From NCBI RefSeq assembly GCF_003011925.2, contig NZ_PXXU01000002.1, forward strand, positions 1-64,000: a DNA stretch of 64,000 nucleotides, in the 5' to 3' direction. Numbering within the stretch: the stretch's first letter is position 1; each line of letters begins with the position of its first letter. The notes below the pieces were generated by a model. The model did no database searches. It worked only from the letters and a program-made list of their open reading frames with translations, and was not told where the DNA came from. The stretch comes from Nitrosomonas supralitoralis (lineage in GTDB: Bacteria; Pseudomonadota; Gammaproteobacteria; Burkholderiales; Nitrosomonadaceae). The position numbers and the translations under genes were made by a program. Shown in pieces: positions 9,210-19,031 of this stretch.

Positions 9210-10511
9210 CTAAGTTAGCGCAGAAGTCACTGAGCGCTGTGATTGATTGTTTTTTGATTGATTGATGACATTCATCAATTCTTGCGCTATTTCAGCGGTA
9301 CGCACCGCTGTCACTGACAGCAAGGTATCGCTTAAGCCATGGCTGCCCTCACAAGCGCCTTGAAGAAAAATTGCCGGCTTAAACGACGGTACGCTGTTTA
9401 TCCGATATTGACGATTAACCGAGCAATCCTTCAAATAAGGCATGAGCGGTGCCAATAATGATTTGTAATGATCGCGGTGATATCCTGTTGCCAGCACCAC
9501 AGCATCATAGATTAAGGTTTTCTCGCAATCGTTATTCAAGTCATGAAGGGTGAACTGAATACCATCTGATTGAGCTTTAGTCTTTCTAACTGCATGACGT
9601 CGTAAAAAACGATGTTGATTAATGCCAGCAACTTTCTGTTGATAAAACACATTATAAATCTGCTCGATCAAAACCAGGTCTGGTGCTGCATAGTTGGTAT
9701 GCCAAAACTCTCCGAGTATTGTTTCTCGCTCCTGTACCGGTGTATTAAAAACAAAATCGGTAAAATCAGTATTAAAAATTTCATTGACAAAGGGACTATC
9801 ATCCGATGGTTTGATTGAACGAGCACGCATAATCAAATCAATTTGTATGCTGTTAAATCGTTGATGCAAATCCATAAAAATTTCGGATGCGCTTTGTCCC
9901 GCACCAACTACAGCAATTTTTCTTACATGCGCATGCTGTTTAATCCGCTTCAGATAGTCATTTGAATGAAGAACTCGCGCATCTTCTCGTATCGGTACAA
10001 AACAATCCGGAATTCTGGGCTGACCACCAATACTGACCACCAAGCTTCGGGTTAATCGCTCATGTACGACTTGCCATTTATCGCGGGAACGAACTCGTAG
10101 TAACGCAATCTCATCACCCAATTTTTCCGGTAAAACTTCAATTACCTCTTCACCATAGGCGCAGCAATGATCAAAATGAGCCGCGGCCCACGCAAGGTAA
10201 TCATTAAACTCACGACGACTCGGAAAAAAAGTTTTTAGGTTAATGAAATCCTGCAGCCTTCTCTTTTCATGCAAATAATTAATAAACGTGAAATGACTAG
10301 CCGGATTTCGCGTCGTGACCAAATCTTTGAGGAAAGAAACTTGCATATGTGCGTTATCCAGCATCATGTTTGCGTGCCACGCGAAGCTAGGCTGCTTCTC
10401 AATAAAAAAAAACTCAGCGGGACAATCAACCTGTTTCTTCTCTTCAAGAGTTATAGCAAGCGCTATATTGGATGGACCAAAACCAATACCGATCAAATCA
10501 AAAATTTTCAT
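9210..10511 (-). CDS. L-ornithine N5-monooxygenase (siderophore hydroxylase)
   Basis: This 433-residue flavoenzyme of the PvdA/SidA/IucD family should convert L-ornithine to N5-hydroxyornithine using FAD, NADPH and O2, the first step to a hydroxamate iron ligand. The N-terminal FAD motif is Gly-Ile-Gly-Phe-Gly-Pro-Ser-Asn (residues 8-15). The NADPH-binding motif VVGAGQSASEIF sits mid-protein and the conserved ATGYHRD is near the C-terminus. I chose the ATG at 10511 because the FAD fold starts there and AAGGA lies 8-10 bases upstream; the open frame extends 42 further residues without family similarity. It begins 10 bases after the acyltransferase stop. Lysine as substrate (IucD-like) cannot be excluded from sequence alone, but the NRPS context favours ornithine. 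Confidence 0.93.
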   Translation of the reverse strand: MKIFDLIGIGFGPSNIALAITLEEKKQVDCPAEFFFIEKQPSFAWHANMMLDNAHMQVSFLKDLVTTRNPASHFTFINYLHEKRRLQDFINLKTFFPSRREFNDYLAWAAAHFDHCCAYGEEVIEVLPEKLGDEIALLRVRSRDKWQVVHERLTRSLVVSIGGQPRIPDCFVPIREDARVLHSNDYLKRIKQHAHVRKIAVVGAGQSASEIFMDLHQRFNSIQIDLIMRARSIKPSDDSPFVNEIFNTDFTDFVFNTPVQERETILGEFWHTNYAAPDLVLIEQIYNVFYQQKVAGINQHRFLRRHAVRKTKAQSDGIQFTLHDLNNDCEKTLIYDAVVLATGYHRDHYKSLLAPLMPYLKDCSVNRQYRINSVPSFKPAIFLQGACEGSHGLSDTLLSVTAVRTAEIAQELMNVINQSKNNQSQRSVTSALT

Positions 10512-10521
10512 GACGCAATCC

Positions 10522-11628
10522 TTAGGATATTGAAACAGACTGAGATAACGAATTAAGATGCGGAACCCACATTTGTTCAGCAAAAAAATGTTCACGTGAC
10601 AACATGCCAAGCATCGCGCGCTTATGAGGAAATGCAAATTCCTTTACGTTTTCATAGCCACACTGCGTAAGGTTCCGTATCATCTTGTAGTTATCTGTAC
10701 GAGGCTCAATCACAAGGCGCCGCGTTCTATGATCATCAAGAAATAAAAAATGCGAAATAGATGGAAGCCAGGCTGTAACAAAAGGCTTACCACGCATATG
10801 TGGCTCTCCAATTAATACGTGCCAGCCTCGATCGAAATCATTTACATCATAATGTGGCGAGATCCGGTCTTCTTTTGCCCAATAAATTTCAAAATAACCA
10901 AATGGTTCATCATCAAAACAACCAATCAAGCTGATTACATGTGGGTCTGCTTCGATAGCTGCGAGATAAGCAAGATGCTTAGATAAATCACCTTCTTGTT
11001 GCCAGAATTCTGCTACAACTGGATCGTTCATCCAGCGATTGAAACAACTTAGGTCAGCTGCAGGATCGATTGCTCGAAAAGACAAGGTACGACCCAGCCA
11101 CGAAATATATCGTTGATAAACTTTCCCCATAGGTTTTGGCGGTCGAAGTGGATGTCGGCGCCCATGACTGACGACATAGTGAATAGGAAAATCCCGAACA
11201 GAGTTTGAGGGGCACCATACTCTGGCTTGCTGCCAAAACAGATCTACATAAACTGTAATCTGATTATCCTCATCCATAAACAAAACACCAGAATCAAATA
11301 GCTCCTTTAATTGACCACAGGGAATAAATAGAGATAATTTTTTCTGGTGGGGATAGTTCACTATTGAAGCCTCTATGGCTGCCAGCAATTCAGTCACATC
11401 AGGATAGTCAAAAGAAGGATCCGCCCATTCCAATCTCAGCTGATCAAATTGTTTATATAAATGCCAGAGAGTTTCTTTCCCATTTTTAATTTCTTTGACA
11501 CGCAGCATTTGATCTTGATACGTAATACCAAAGCAAACTTGATCCGGGCCGGATATCAAGCGAACCGGAAGTATCTTTTGCTCCATCAACAACTCATAAG
11601 ATTGATCATTTAATTGAAATTGCTTCAT
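10522..11628 (-). CDS. Siderophore GNAT acyltransferase (IucB/AlcB/PvdY type)
   Basis: This 368-residue protein has a C-terminal GNAT domain of the siderophore class, with signature stretches YFEIYWAKEDRI, GWHVLIGEPHMRGK and RLVIEPRTDNYKMI as in IucB, RhbD and AlcB. The N-terminal half is the poorly conserved extension found in several of these proteins. The expected reaction is transfer of an acyl group, usually acetyl, from CoA to the N-hydroxyl-amine of the hydroxylated side chain, forming the hydroxamate. The gene precedes the N5-monooxygenase with a 10-base gap, so the pair supplies acyl-hydroxyornithine to the NRPS. GGGA lies about 8 bases upstream of the ATG. The acyl donor (acetyl, hydroxybutyryl or longer) is not determined. 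No formyltransferase gene is in the window, which argues against formyl-hydroxyornithine. Confidence 0.9.
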   Translation of the reverse strand: MKQFQLNDQSYELLMEQKILPVRLISGPDQVCFGITYQDQMLRVKEIKNGKETLWHLYKQFDQLRLEWADPSFDYPDVTELLAAIEASIVNYPHQKKLSLFIPCGQLKELFDSGVLFMDEDNQITVYVDLFWQQARVWCPSNSVRDFPIHYVVSHGRRHPLRPPKPMGKVYQRYISWLGRTLSFRAIDPAADLSCFNRWMNDPVVAEFWQQEGDLSKHLAYLAAIEADPHVISLIGCFDDEPFGYFEIYWAKEDRISPHYDVNDFDRGWHVLIGEPHMRGKPFVTAWLPSISHFLFLDDHRTRRLVIEPRTDNYKMIRNLTQCGYENVKEFAFPHKRAMLGMLSREHFFAEQMWVPHLNSLSQSVSIS

Positions 11629-11689
11629 TCATTCCCAATAAAAAAGATTATTTTTGTATTTTGCGATTTCCTTAATTGTTGAAGACGAA

Positions 11690-11704
11690 TGAGAAGTATT
11701 ATTA
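11690..11704. promoter_or_regulatory. Possible Fur box between divergent siderophore arms
   Basis: The stretch TGAGAAG-T-ATTATTA matches the 7-1-7 Fur consensus (TGATAAT-N-ATTATCA) at 11 of 14 positions. It is 62 bases upstream of the acyltransferase start in the 298-base divergent gap, a sensible place for iron control of the left arm. The match is moderate and was found by eye. Confidence 0.4.
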
Positions 11705-11926
11705 TTTATATTTTTCGTTCATATTGAGATTTATCACTACCTTATAAGCGCAGAAATAAAGCTGTAAAGCGGCCATGCTATTGGAAAGTAGCGACAAACT
11801 ACTGGACATGAATACTCTGCGAGTAACCGCTAATTTACTGAAAATTGCTGCAGACAGTGTCGTGGTAGAGTAAATATTTGTCTTCACCATTCGTCATTAT
11901 TGATATCTTTTCCAAATGGATAAACA

Positions 11927-13597
11927 ATGCTGAAGTATCTTATTAAACAATCCAAATCCTTACTTGTAAGTGCGTCAATTGCCAGCATAGTGCATGGAGT
12001 TTGCAGTGTGCTGCTGCTTGCACAAATCAGCGCCGCACTGACAACCGCCGAAGCGGATAACGGAAAAATGGCATTCATATTCGCGGCGACAGCATTCTGC
12101 GTCATGGTGAGTTATGTGGTGGCTGCCATTTTGTTTGAACGGCTAGGACAGCGCGCGCACGCCGAGCTTCGCGGTTTTATTGCAAAACGTGTGATTGCCG
12201 CTGATTACCGACAACTCGAATTACTGGGCGCTGCGCGTATACAGTCCGCACTTTCCGAACATTGCACTCGTGTAGCCGAATTTTTCGTTAGTTTTCCTGT
12301 AATCCTGACAAATGCTGTCGTAGTTGCCGGTTGCTTGGTTTACATGGCTTTTCTGTCTTGGCAGGTTTTCTTATTAGCGCTCCTTGTTATCGGATTTGGT
12401 TCGCTTGGATACCATCTTGCCCACCTTCGCGCCATACGGCACCTGGATATTGCCGCCGAGGAACAGGACAACTTATTCGCTTATTTTCGTTCACTCACGG
12501 ACGGCGCAAAGGAATTACGTCTTAATCGAGACAAACGCACTGCTTTCTATAATGATGTGCTTGGGCAATCAATTGAGAAAGTGCGTAAAGAACGGACGCT
12601 TGGCATGTCCATTTTTGTAGCCTCAGCAGGCTGGGGGAATTTTCTGATTTATGCATTTATTGGCATGGTGCTATTCATGCTGGTCGGCGATATTCCCGAT
12701 CGAACATTGATCATGACGGGATATGCGCTGGTATTTGTTTATATGTTGGGACCGCTCGAAGCTCTGTTATTGAATATTCCCCGCGCAAATCTGGCACAAG
12801 TCTCGGCTGAACGCATCGATGAAATTACTCGCTCCATGTCTTCTTCCGAATCGCAAACCCATAAAGTCGAATTGCCGCCATTGCAATCCATTAGACTCGA
12901 AAGTGTATTACACCGCTACTATCATGAACAGAAAGATGAAATGTTTACGCTAGGACCAGTAGATTTGGAATTTCATCCTGGAGAAATTACTTTCCTGGTT
13001 GGAGGTAATGGCAGCGGCAAAACAACTTTAGCAAAATTGCTGGTAGGCCTCTATTCACCGGAAGAAGGAAAGATCATTCTTAATGGTGTAATTATCGATG
13101 ATATGAATCGTGATTATTACAGGCAGTTATTTTCGACAATTTTTTCCGATTTTCATCTCTTTGATCGATTGCTTGAAACAAGGCATGAGAGTGATCTGGA
13201 TAAAAAGGGAAACGAGCTTTTAACAAAATTGCACTTACAGCATAAAGTAAAAATCCAGAATGGTGCCTTTACTACGCTTACGTTATCTCAAGGACAGCGC
13301 AAACGCTTGGCTCTTGCGATCTCTTATCTTGAAAATCGTCCATTTCTGGTATTTGATGAATGGGCCGCTGATCAGGATCCTGTTTTTAAGGAAATCTTCT
13401 ATCATGAATTGCTCCCTGAGTTACGTGCAATGGGCAAAACAATATTAGTAATTTCCCACGATGATCGTTATTTTCACTTAGCCGATCGCCTTATACGCAT
13501 GGAAAACGGCCGTTTGACTCAGGTTAATGCATGGCCTTCAGAAACCGAATCTGAAACAATCGCCTCATCGCTGATATTAGCTCATGGCGTAGTTTAA
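11927..13597 (+). CDS. Cyclic-peptide/siderophore ABC exporter, PvdE/SyrD family
   Basis: This 556-residue half-transporter has about six N-terminal membrane helices fused to one ATPase domain. It shows Walker A Gly-Gly-Asn-Gly-Ser-Gly-Lys-Thr-Thr near residue 360, the signature LSQGQRKRLAL near 452 and Walker B LVFDEWAADQDP near 474. The Phe-Asp-Glu-Trp-Ala variant and overall length are those of the SyrD/PvdE cyclic-peptide exporter family. In pyoverdine producers PvdE carries the acylated precursor to the periplasm, where it is matured. Here the gene heads a plus-strand operon with a PepSY protein 4 bases later and then the acyl ligase and the acylase. This supports an equivalent role for the lipopeptide made at 19647-44846. 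A weak GGA site precedes the ATG. Confidence 0.9.
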   Translation: MLKYLIKQSKSLLVSASIASIVHGVCSVLLLAQISAALTTAEADNGKMAFIFAATAFCVMVSYVVAAILFERLGQRAHAELRGFIAKRVIAADYRQLELLGAARIQSALSEHCTRVAEFFVSFPVILTNAVVVAGCLVYMAFLSWQVFLLALLVIGFGSLGYHLAHLRAIRHLDIAAEEQDNLFAYFRSLTDGAKELRLNRDKRTAFYNDVLGQSIEKVRKERTLGMSIFVASAGWGNFLIYAFIGMVLFMLVGDIPDRTLIMTGYALVFVYMLGPLEALLLNIPRANLAQVSAERIDEITRSMSSSESQTHKVELPPLQSIRLESVLHRYYHEQKDEMFTLGPVDLEFHPGEITFLVGGNGSGKTTLAKLLVGLYSPEEGKIILNGVIIDDMNRDYYRQLFSTIFSDFHLFDRLLETRHESDLDKKGNELLTKLHLQHKVKIQNGAFTTLTLSQGQRKRLALAISYLENRPFLVFDEWAADQDPVFKEIFYHELLPELRAMGKTILVISHDDRYFHLADRLIRMENGRLTQVNAWPSETESETIASSLILAHGVV

Positions 13598-13601
13598 CAT
13601 T

Positions 13602-14852
13602 ATGAAAAAATTCGTTGATTCTACAATACTAACTGCGACTGGACAGCAAGGTAAACAATCCGGGAAATCCAGAGTAAATCGTCAAATTCTAACCCTATTA
13701 CATCGCTGGACTGGTCTTTTTCTAGCTGTCTTCCTCTTTATTTCGGGTCTTACCGGAGCAATCATTTCATGGGATCATGAACTCGATGAATGGTTAAATC
13801 CGCAATTATTCGACAGACAAAGCGAGGGGGATTCGCTTCCTCCAACTATGCTTGCGGATCAACTTGAAGCAGCTGATCCCAGAATACTCGTCACTTGGTT
13901 ACCGCTAACGATCGAACCTGATGAAAACTTGGGGCTGGGTGTGAAAGGACGCATAGATCCGAGTACAGGCAAGGCATTTGATTTGGGATTCAATCAAATC
14001 GCACTGGACCCAGCTAGTGGCGAATTACGTGGCTCCCGCATGTGGGGCGAGATCTCGCTTACCCGGGAGAACTTCATTCCTTTTCTGTATAAACTGCACT
14101 ATAGCATGCACATCCCGGATGCTTTTGGCATTGAATTAGGTATTGTATTAATGGGAATTTTGGCAATTGTGTGGTGTATCGATTGCTGCATCGCATTATG
14201 GATTGCATTTCCCAATTTTGAAGTCTGGCGAAAATCATTTGCTTTCCGCTGGCAGCAAGGCGGTTATAAACTGAATTTTGATCTGCATCGTTCCGGTGGG
14301 GTATGGCTATGGGGGTTATTATTGATACTCGCCGTGACTGCAGTCTCGATGAATCTTAAATTGGAAATCACCCGCCCCATCGTCTCAATTTTTTCCACAC
14401 TTACCCCCGATCCCTTTGCAATACGTACCCCCAACCCACATGATGAGCCCATCGAGCCCATGATTGGTCGCAGCGAAATAATCGAATTAGCCCTTGCGGA
14501 AGCTCAAAAAAGGAATTGGAGAATCCCGCTAGGAGGCATGTTTTATGATCCGGAGTATGGCATTTATGGTGTTACATTTCACGAACCGGGACAAGATCAT
14601 GCAGAATTTGGTCTTGGCAATCCATGGATTTATTTCGATGGTCAGGATGGCTCCTTATTAGGAGAAAAAATACCGGGAGCCGGGAGTGCAGGTGATATCT
14701 TTCTGGACGCTCAATTTCCTTTGCACTCCGGTAGAATCCTTGGTCTGCCTGGACGTATCATGATTTCTATACTGGGATTACTCGTTGCAATGCTTTCAGT
14801 AACGGGCGTGATTATTTGGCAAAGGAAACGCTGGGCTCACGCTCAAAAATGA
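13602..14852 (+). CDS. PepSY-associated membrane protein (PiuB/FoxB-like)
   Basis: This 416-residue inner-membrane protein has about four membrane helices (near residues 35-60, 185-210, 235-255 and 385-405). Two PepSY-type periplasmic regions are visible, the first with ALDPASGELRGSRMWG and the second with YFDGQDGSLLGEK. The first helix follows HRWTGLFLAVFLFISGLTG and the second region begins LHRSGGVWLWGLLL, both conserved in the PepSY_TM family, with His residues placed as possible haem ligands. Relatives next to siderophore genes (PiuB, FoxB, FiuB) take part in iron release by reducing the ferric siderophore in the periplasm or membrane. It begins 4 bases after the exporter stop with no clear ribosome site, so translational coupling is likely. 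The reductase role here is inference. Confidence 0.88.
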   Translation: MKKFVDSTILTATGQQGKQSGKSRVNRQILTLLHRWTGLFLAVFLFISGLTGAIISWDHELDEWLNPQLFDRQSEGDSLPPTMLADQLEAADPRILVTWLPLTIEPDENLGLGVKGRIDPSTGKAFDLGFNQIALDPASGELRGSRMWGEISLTRENFIPFLYKLHYSMHIPDAFGIELGIVLMGILAIVWCIDCCIALWIAFPNFEVWRKSFAFRWQQGGYKLNFDLHRSGGVWLWGLLLILAVTAVSMNLKLEITRPIVSIFSTLTPDPFAIRTPNPHDEPIEPMIGRSEIIELALAEAQKRNWRIPLGGMFYDPEYGIYGVTFHEPGQDHAEFGLGNPWIYFDGQDGSLLGEKIPGAGSAGDIFLDAQFPLHSGRILGLPGRIMISILGLLVAMLSVTGVIIWQRKRWAHAQK

Positions 14853-14968
14853 TCAAACTATACTCTCTTGAGTAATCATATCTCAGAACCCATTGAAAGA
14901 TGAATTATATTTGATGCACGGCATTTTTATATGATACAACCCGCTACGGGCTTGGCGCTAAAATAAAT

Positions 14969-16582
14969 ATGACATCATATCCACTGTTACTGAAGCAGCT
15001 TTGGCATACACCGTTGGCGAACGCAGCCGATCAGGAAATTATCTATCGCGATCGATTACGCTTGAGTTACTACCAAGTATATACCCGGATTGAACAGTTC
15101 TGTGCCGCACTAGCAACTTATGGCTTGCAGCAGAACGACGTGATTGCGGTTATGGATCATGACAGTCATCGCTATCTCGAATGCTATTTCGCCATACCAA
15201 TGTATGGCGCGACGATGATGACAGTCAACACCAAACTGACACCGACACAGATTGCCTATACTTTGAATCATTCCCGCGCTTCGATGTTGCTGTTGCATGC
15301 GGATTTCATTCCGATCATCGAAAGCATCCATGCAGAATTACCTGGAATACAAAAGTATATTGTCATGGCGGACGGAACGGCAGTGCCACAAACTATTTTG
15401 CAATTTGATGATGAATACGAATGCTGGCTGGCAAATCAGAAAGGCGGCTTTAATTTTAGTGATTTCGATGAAAATACCCGGGCAACAATTTTCTATACCA
15501 CAGGAACGACGGGTATGCCTAAAGGTGTTTATTACACACATAGGCAATTGGTGCTGCACACACTCGCGGCAGGCATGGCGTTAACTGCGCCGGCAGCGCG
15601 GCAACGTTTTCATTCCGAAGATATTTATATGCCGCTGACACCGATGTTTCATGTACACGCCTGGGGTATTCCTTACATCGTTACATTGCTTGGTTTAAAG
15701 CAAGTTTATCCGGGGCGGTATGCGCCCGATATGTTGCTGCAATTAATTCGTGAAGAACAGGTTACGTGTTCGCATTGTGTGCCAACTTTATTGAAAATGA
15801 TACTGACTGCAGCGCGAGCATCCGCCGTGGACCTTCGCGGCTGGAAAGTCGTCGTTGGCGGATCCGCACTGCCTCAAGCACTGGCCAGACAAGCATTGGA
15901 AATGGGCGTCGATTGCTTTGCCGGATATGGTTTATCGGAAACTGCACCGATACTGACGCTGGCTCAATTAAACACTACCGCGCAAGACTCGGTAACGGGC
16001 GATTCATTGGCAAGATTATGCTGTGCCGGGCGCGCAATACCTTTAGTGGATTTGCAGATTATCGATCAAGCAATGCAGTTGCAAGCTCATGATGGTCAAA
16101 GCAGCGGTGAAATCGTCGTGCGCGCGCCTTGGTTGACGCAAGGCTATCTCGATGATACTGAGGCCAGTGTAGCACTTTGGCATCATGATTACTTGCATAC
16201 GCAGGATATCGGCATCATGGATCCAAATGGTTATTTGTACATTACCGACCGTTTGAAGGACGTCATCAAAGTCGCTGGCGAATGGGTATCCTCCCTGGAA
16301 CTGGAAAATACCCTAACTCAGGTCGCCGGTGTCAATGAAGTTGCAGTCATCGGTGTTCCGGACAAACGCTGGGGAGAGCGCCCCCTGGCATTACTGATCG
16401 TGGATAACAGACTGTTCAAGGAGTCTGCTGCGCAAGAACAAGTGCGTTTATTTGTCGAGCACGGATCGATCTCAAAACATGCGTTACTTACGCGATTCAA
16501 ACAAGTTGAAAAAATCACAAAAACCAGTGTTGGCAAAATTGATAAGAAAGCTCTGCGCGCCGAACACGCTGCTACGCAATAA
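14969..16582 (+). CDS. Stand-alone acyl-CoA/acyl-AMP ligase (AlkK/FadD-like)
   Basis: This 537-residue ANL-superfamily enzyme activates a carboxylic acid, most likely a medium- or long-chain fatty acid, through an acyl-AMP to the CoA ester. The P-loop is YTTGTTGMPKG near residue 180, the A5-like motif is GYGLSETAPI near 320 and the hinge region contains YITDRLKDVIKVAGEW. The C-terminal catalytic lysine lies in TSVGKIDKKALR. It has no fused carrier domain and differs from the FAAL at the start of the NRPS. Lying between the exporter/PepSY pair and the acylase, it may prepare the acyl chain for loading or salvage the fatty acid released by the acylase. Both are inference. A 116-base gap before it could hold its own promoter. 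Confidence 0.88.
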   Translation: MTSYPLLLKQLWHTPLANAADQEIIYRDRLRLSYYQVYTRIEQFCAALATYGLQQNDVIAVMDHDSHRYLECYFAIPMYGATMMTVNTKLTPTQIAYTLNHSRASMLLLHADFIPIIESIHAELPGIQKYIVMADGTAVPQTILQFDDEYECWLANQKGGFNFSDFDENTRATIFYTTGTTGMPKGVYYTHRQLVLHTLAAGMALTAPAARQRFHSEDIYMPLTPMFHVHAWGIPYIVTLLGLKQVYPGRYAPDMLLQLIREEQVTCSHCVPTLLKMILTAARASAVDLRGWKVVVGGSALPQALARQALEMGVDCFAGYGLSETAPILTLAQLNTTAQDSVTGDSLARLCCAGRAIPLVDLQIIDQAMQLQAHDGQSSGEIVVRAPWLTQGYLDDTEASVALWHHDYLHTQDIGIMDPNGYLYITDRLKDVIKVAGEWVSSLELENTLTQVAGVNEVAVIGVPDKRWGERPLALLIVDNRLFKESAAQEQVRLFVEHGSISKHALLTRFKQVEKITKTSVGKIDKKALRAEHAATQ

Positions 16583-16662
16583 ATCACAAATGTTTTTAAG
16601 TCCTCAGTTGGTTTAACCGGATTTACATCAACAGGCAATCAGCTTCAATTGGGAAAATCAAT

Positions 16663-18888
16663 ATGAAAAACCGATTCCAGCACTATTCATCACAGTGCAT
16701 CATACTATTGGCCGTCTTATTTCTAAGCACTTGTCAATATGTTCAGCCACCCGAAAAGATTCATGATGGTGCAGAAATTTTGTGGGATACCTGGGGTATT
16801 CCGCATATTGTCGCTCGCCAGGACAGTGATGCCTTTTATGCTTTCGGCTGGGCGCAAATGCGGAGTCATGGTGATTTGCTGCTCAAACTTTATGCTGTGG
16901 CGCGTGGACGGGGCGCTGAGTTTTTTGGTGAGGATTACCTAGCAGCTGACCGCTCCACACGCTTGCTCGGCATTCCGAATTTAGCGCAAGAATGGTATGA
17001 ACGGCAAGAAGCGGATTTTAAGAAAAACCTGGCGGAATTTTCTACCGGAATTAACGATTTTGCACAACAACACCCGGAGTTAATTTCCGATGCCGTGAAA
17101 GCCGTATTGCCGGTTACCCCACAAGATGTCATTGCTCACACCACGCGAGTAATGACTGTCTTTGTTGCCGGCATATCAGAATGCGGCGCAGTGTTGCCTG
17201 GCTTTGATTTTTATGATCAACCAGTTGCTTCAAACGGTTGGGCATTGGGTGCAAACTATTCCAGTAGTGAAAATACCATGCTATTGGTTAATCCTCATCT
17301 CGACTGGGGTGGATTGGAAACATTCTATGAAGCTCACATCGTGCTGCCTGAAGTAAATCTTTATGGAGCAGCCCTAGTGGGCTCTCCGGTATTGCAAATT
17401 GCATTTAACGATCACCTGGGTTGGACGCATACTGTCAACTCCTTGGATGGATGTGATCTCTATCATCTGAAATTGGTCAGCGGCGTGCTGGACGATGGCT
17501 ATTGGATGGATGGAGTAAAGCAAAATTTTACAGTGACTACTGAAACTATTCAGATTCGCCAGCCGGATAATAGTACAGAAAGCGAATCTTTCTTAATCCG
17601 AAGGGCAAGACAGGGGCCAACGATTAACCATGAAGGACAAATTTTAGCGGTACGTCTGGCATTACTGGAAACACCGTTACTGACCAATATGAACCAGCAA
17701 TGGTGGAAAATGGGACATGCCGTTAATTTAGATGCATTCCAGAAAATCTTACAAGGCGGTCATTTACCGCTGTTCAATATAATTTATGCGGATGCTGATA
17801 AGCATATAATGCTGGCTTTCAATGGCATTATTCCGATCCGAGGAACCGGAGATACAGCTTTCTGGCGCAAACCTGTGACAGGAGATGATTCACGTCTGAT
17901 CTGGACGGAAACACACAGCTACCACGATTTGCCCAAATCAATCGATCCCGCGTCAGGTTGGGTACAAAATAGTAACGGTGCGCCATGGTACATGACTATG
18001 CCTTTTCTCGACAAAGCTCGCTATCCTTCCAACATTACAACCGATGTAACCAATAATCGTGAACTACGGGGATTGCAGATGCTGAGCGCGCATCAACGCA
18101 TGAGTTATGCAGAATTGGCTGCTGCCAAACATTCGACGCGCGCACTGGTAGCCGATCAATTGCTCGATGATCTGATGGCAGCTGCGCATGCGAGTGGTGA
18201 GCCGTCATTACAACAAGCCATCGAAGTACTGAATCACTGGGATCGACAGTATCTGGCGGAAAGCCGTGGCGCACTGCTTTTTAGTGTTTGGTTCGAGAAA
18301 TGGGTCGAACGAACCATTGCCAAAGCTATCGAAGTTGACGCGGATTTTGTATTTCTCCCTGAGCAGTTACTGGGTGACCTTTTTTATGCACAGCCATTTA
18401 CTCCATCGGAACCACTGACTTCGCCTCGCGGCTTGGCTGACGTGTCATTGGCTTTATCGGCTTTGCACGATGCCGTCAATGAATTGCAAGCTAACGCAAA
18501 TAAGCTCGACATGCCATGGGGGGATATTGCTCGCCTGCGTCGTAACGGAGTTGACTTACCCGGTAACGGCTCTAGTACTGAGCTAGGTGTTTTCCGTGAA
18601 ATTGTCTATGAAAAAGATGAAGATGGGAAGCTTAAGTCCTCTTCCGGTGATAGTTATATTGCAATAGTTGAGTTCTCACAGCCTGTTCGTGCTCAAGTAC
18701 TAACAACTTATGGAAACGCCACCCAGGATAATATTTTCAAAATGAACAACCAATTGCAATTGACTGCAGATCAGAAACTGCGCCCGGCTTGGCGCACACT
18801 AAAAGAGATTGAAGGAAATTTAGCAATGCACGAGCATTTAGTACTAAACTCCTCGATTAGCCAGGAGCGAAAACCTGCTGCAAGATGA
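16663..18888 (+). CDS. Penicillin-acylase-family Ntn hydrolase, PvdQ-like
   Basis: This 741-residue precursor belongs to the self-cleaving Ntn amidohydrolases (penicillin G acylase, PvdQ, AHL acylases). The N-terminal hydrophobic segment ends LSTC at Cys24, either a weak lipobox or an ordinary signal, so the enzyme should act in the periplasm. The alpha-chain start has WDTWGIPHIVA. The beta chain should begin at Ser190 in VASNGWALG, giving the nucleophilic N-terminal serine. Downstream NPHLDWGG, FNDHLGWTHTVN and the late PGNGSS segment fit the beta-chain scaffold. PvdQ removes the myristoyl chain from the pyoverdine precursor. Next to a PvdE-type exporter and an acyl-chain-initiated NRPS, the simplest reading is that it removes the acyl chain from the exported lipopeptide. 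Quorum-signal degradation is the main alternative. Confidence 0.88.
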   Translation: MKNRFQHYSSQCIILLAVLFLSTCQYVQPPEKIHDGAEILWDTWGIPHIVARQDSDAFYAFGWAQMRSHGDLLLKLYAVARGRGAEFFGEDYLAADRSTRLLGIPNLAQEWYERQEADFKKNLAEFSTGINDFAQQHPELISDAVKAVLPVTPQDVIAHTTRVMTVFVAGISECGAVLPGFDFYDQPVASNGWALGANYSSSENTMLLVNPHLDWGGLETFYEAHIVLPEVNLYGAALVGSPVLQIAFNDHLGWTHTVNSLDGCDLYHLKLVSGVLDDGYWMDGVKQNFTVTTETIQIRQPDNSTESESFLIRRARQGPTINHEGQILAVRLALLETPLLTNMNQQWWKMGHAVNLDAFQKILQGGHLPLFNIIYADADKHIMLAFNGIIPIRGTGDTAFWRKPVTGDDSRLIWTETHSYHDLPKSIDPASGWVQNSNGAPWYMTMPFLDKARYPSNITTDVTNNRELRGLQMLSAHQRMSYAELAAAKHSTRALVADQLLDDLMAAAHASGEPSLQQAIEVLNHWDRQYLAESRGALLFSVWFEKWVERTIAKAIEVDADFVFLPEQLLGDLFYAQPFTPSEPLTSPRGLADVSLALSALHDAVNELQANANKLDMPWGDIARLRRNGVDLPGNGSSTELGVFREIVYEKDEDGKLKSSSGDSYIAIVEFSQPVRAQVLTTYGNATQDNIFKMNNQLQLTADQKLRPAWRTLKEIEGNLAMHEHLVLNSSISQERKPAAR

Positions 18889-19031
18889 ATGGACTCAATC
18901 AGATCGCGTATTACTGCTTACAAAGCATCGCTCTAAAGTACAGCCATCTGATTGATCTGGTGGATAATAATCCCTTACTTACCCCCTGTTAATTTCGCTT
19001 TTAACAAGTACTTGCCTGAGCAGTTTTTTAT

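Noticed and set aside
10512-10637. 42-residue N-terminal extension of the ornithine monooxygenase frame
   Set aside because: It overlaps the acyltransferase end, has no family similarity, and a good ribosome site precedes the internal ATG at 10511.
11702-11890. 62-residue minus-strand frame in the divergent gap
   Set aside because: Low-complexity composition, no ribosome site, and it lies opposite a better small frame in a regulatory region.
18895-18955. 10-bp inverted repeat after the acylase gene as a terminator
   Set aside because: The loop is about 41 bases and no T-run follows directly.
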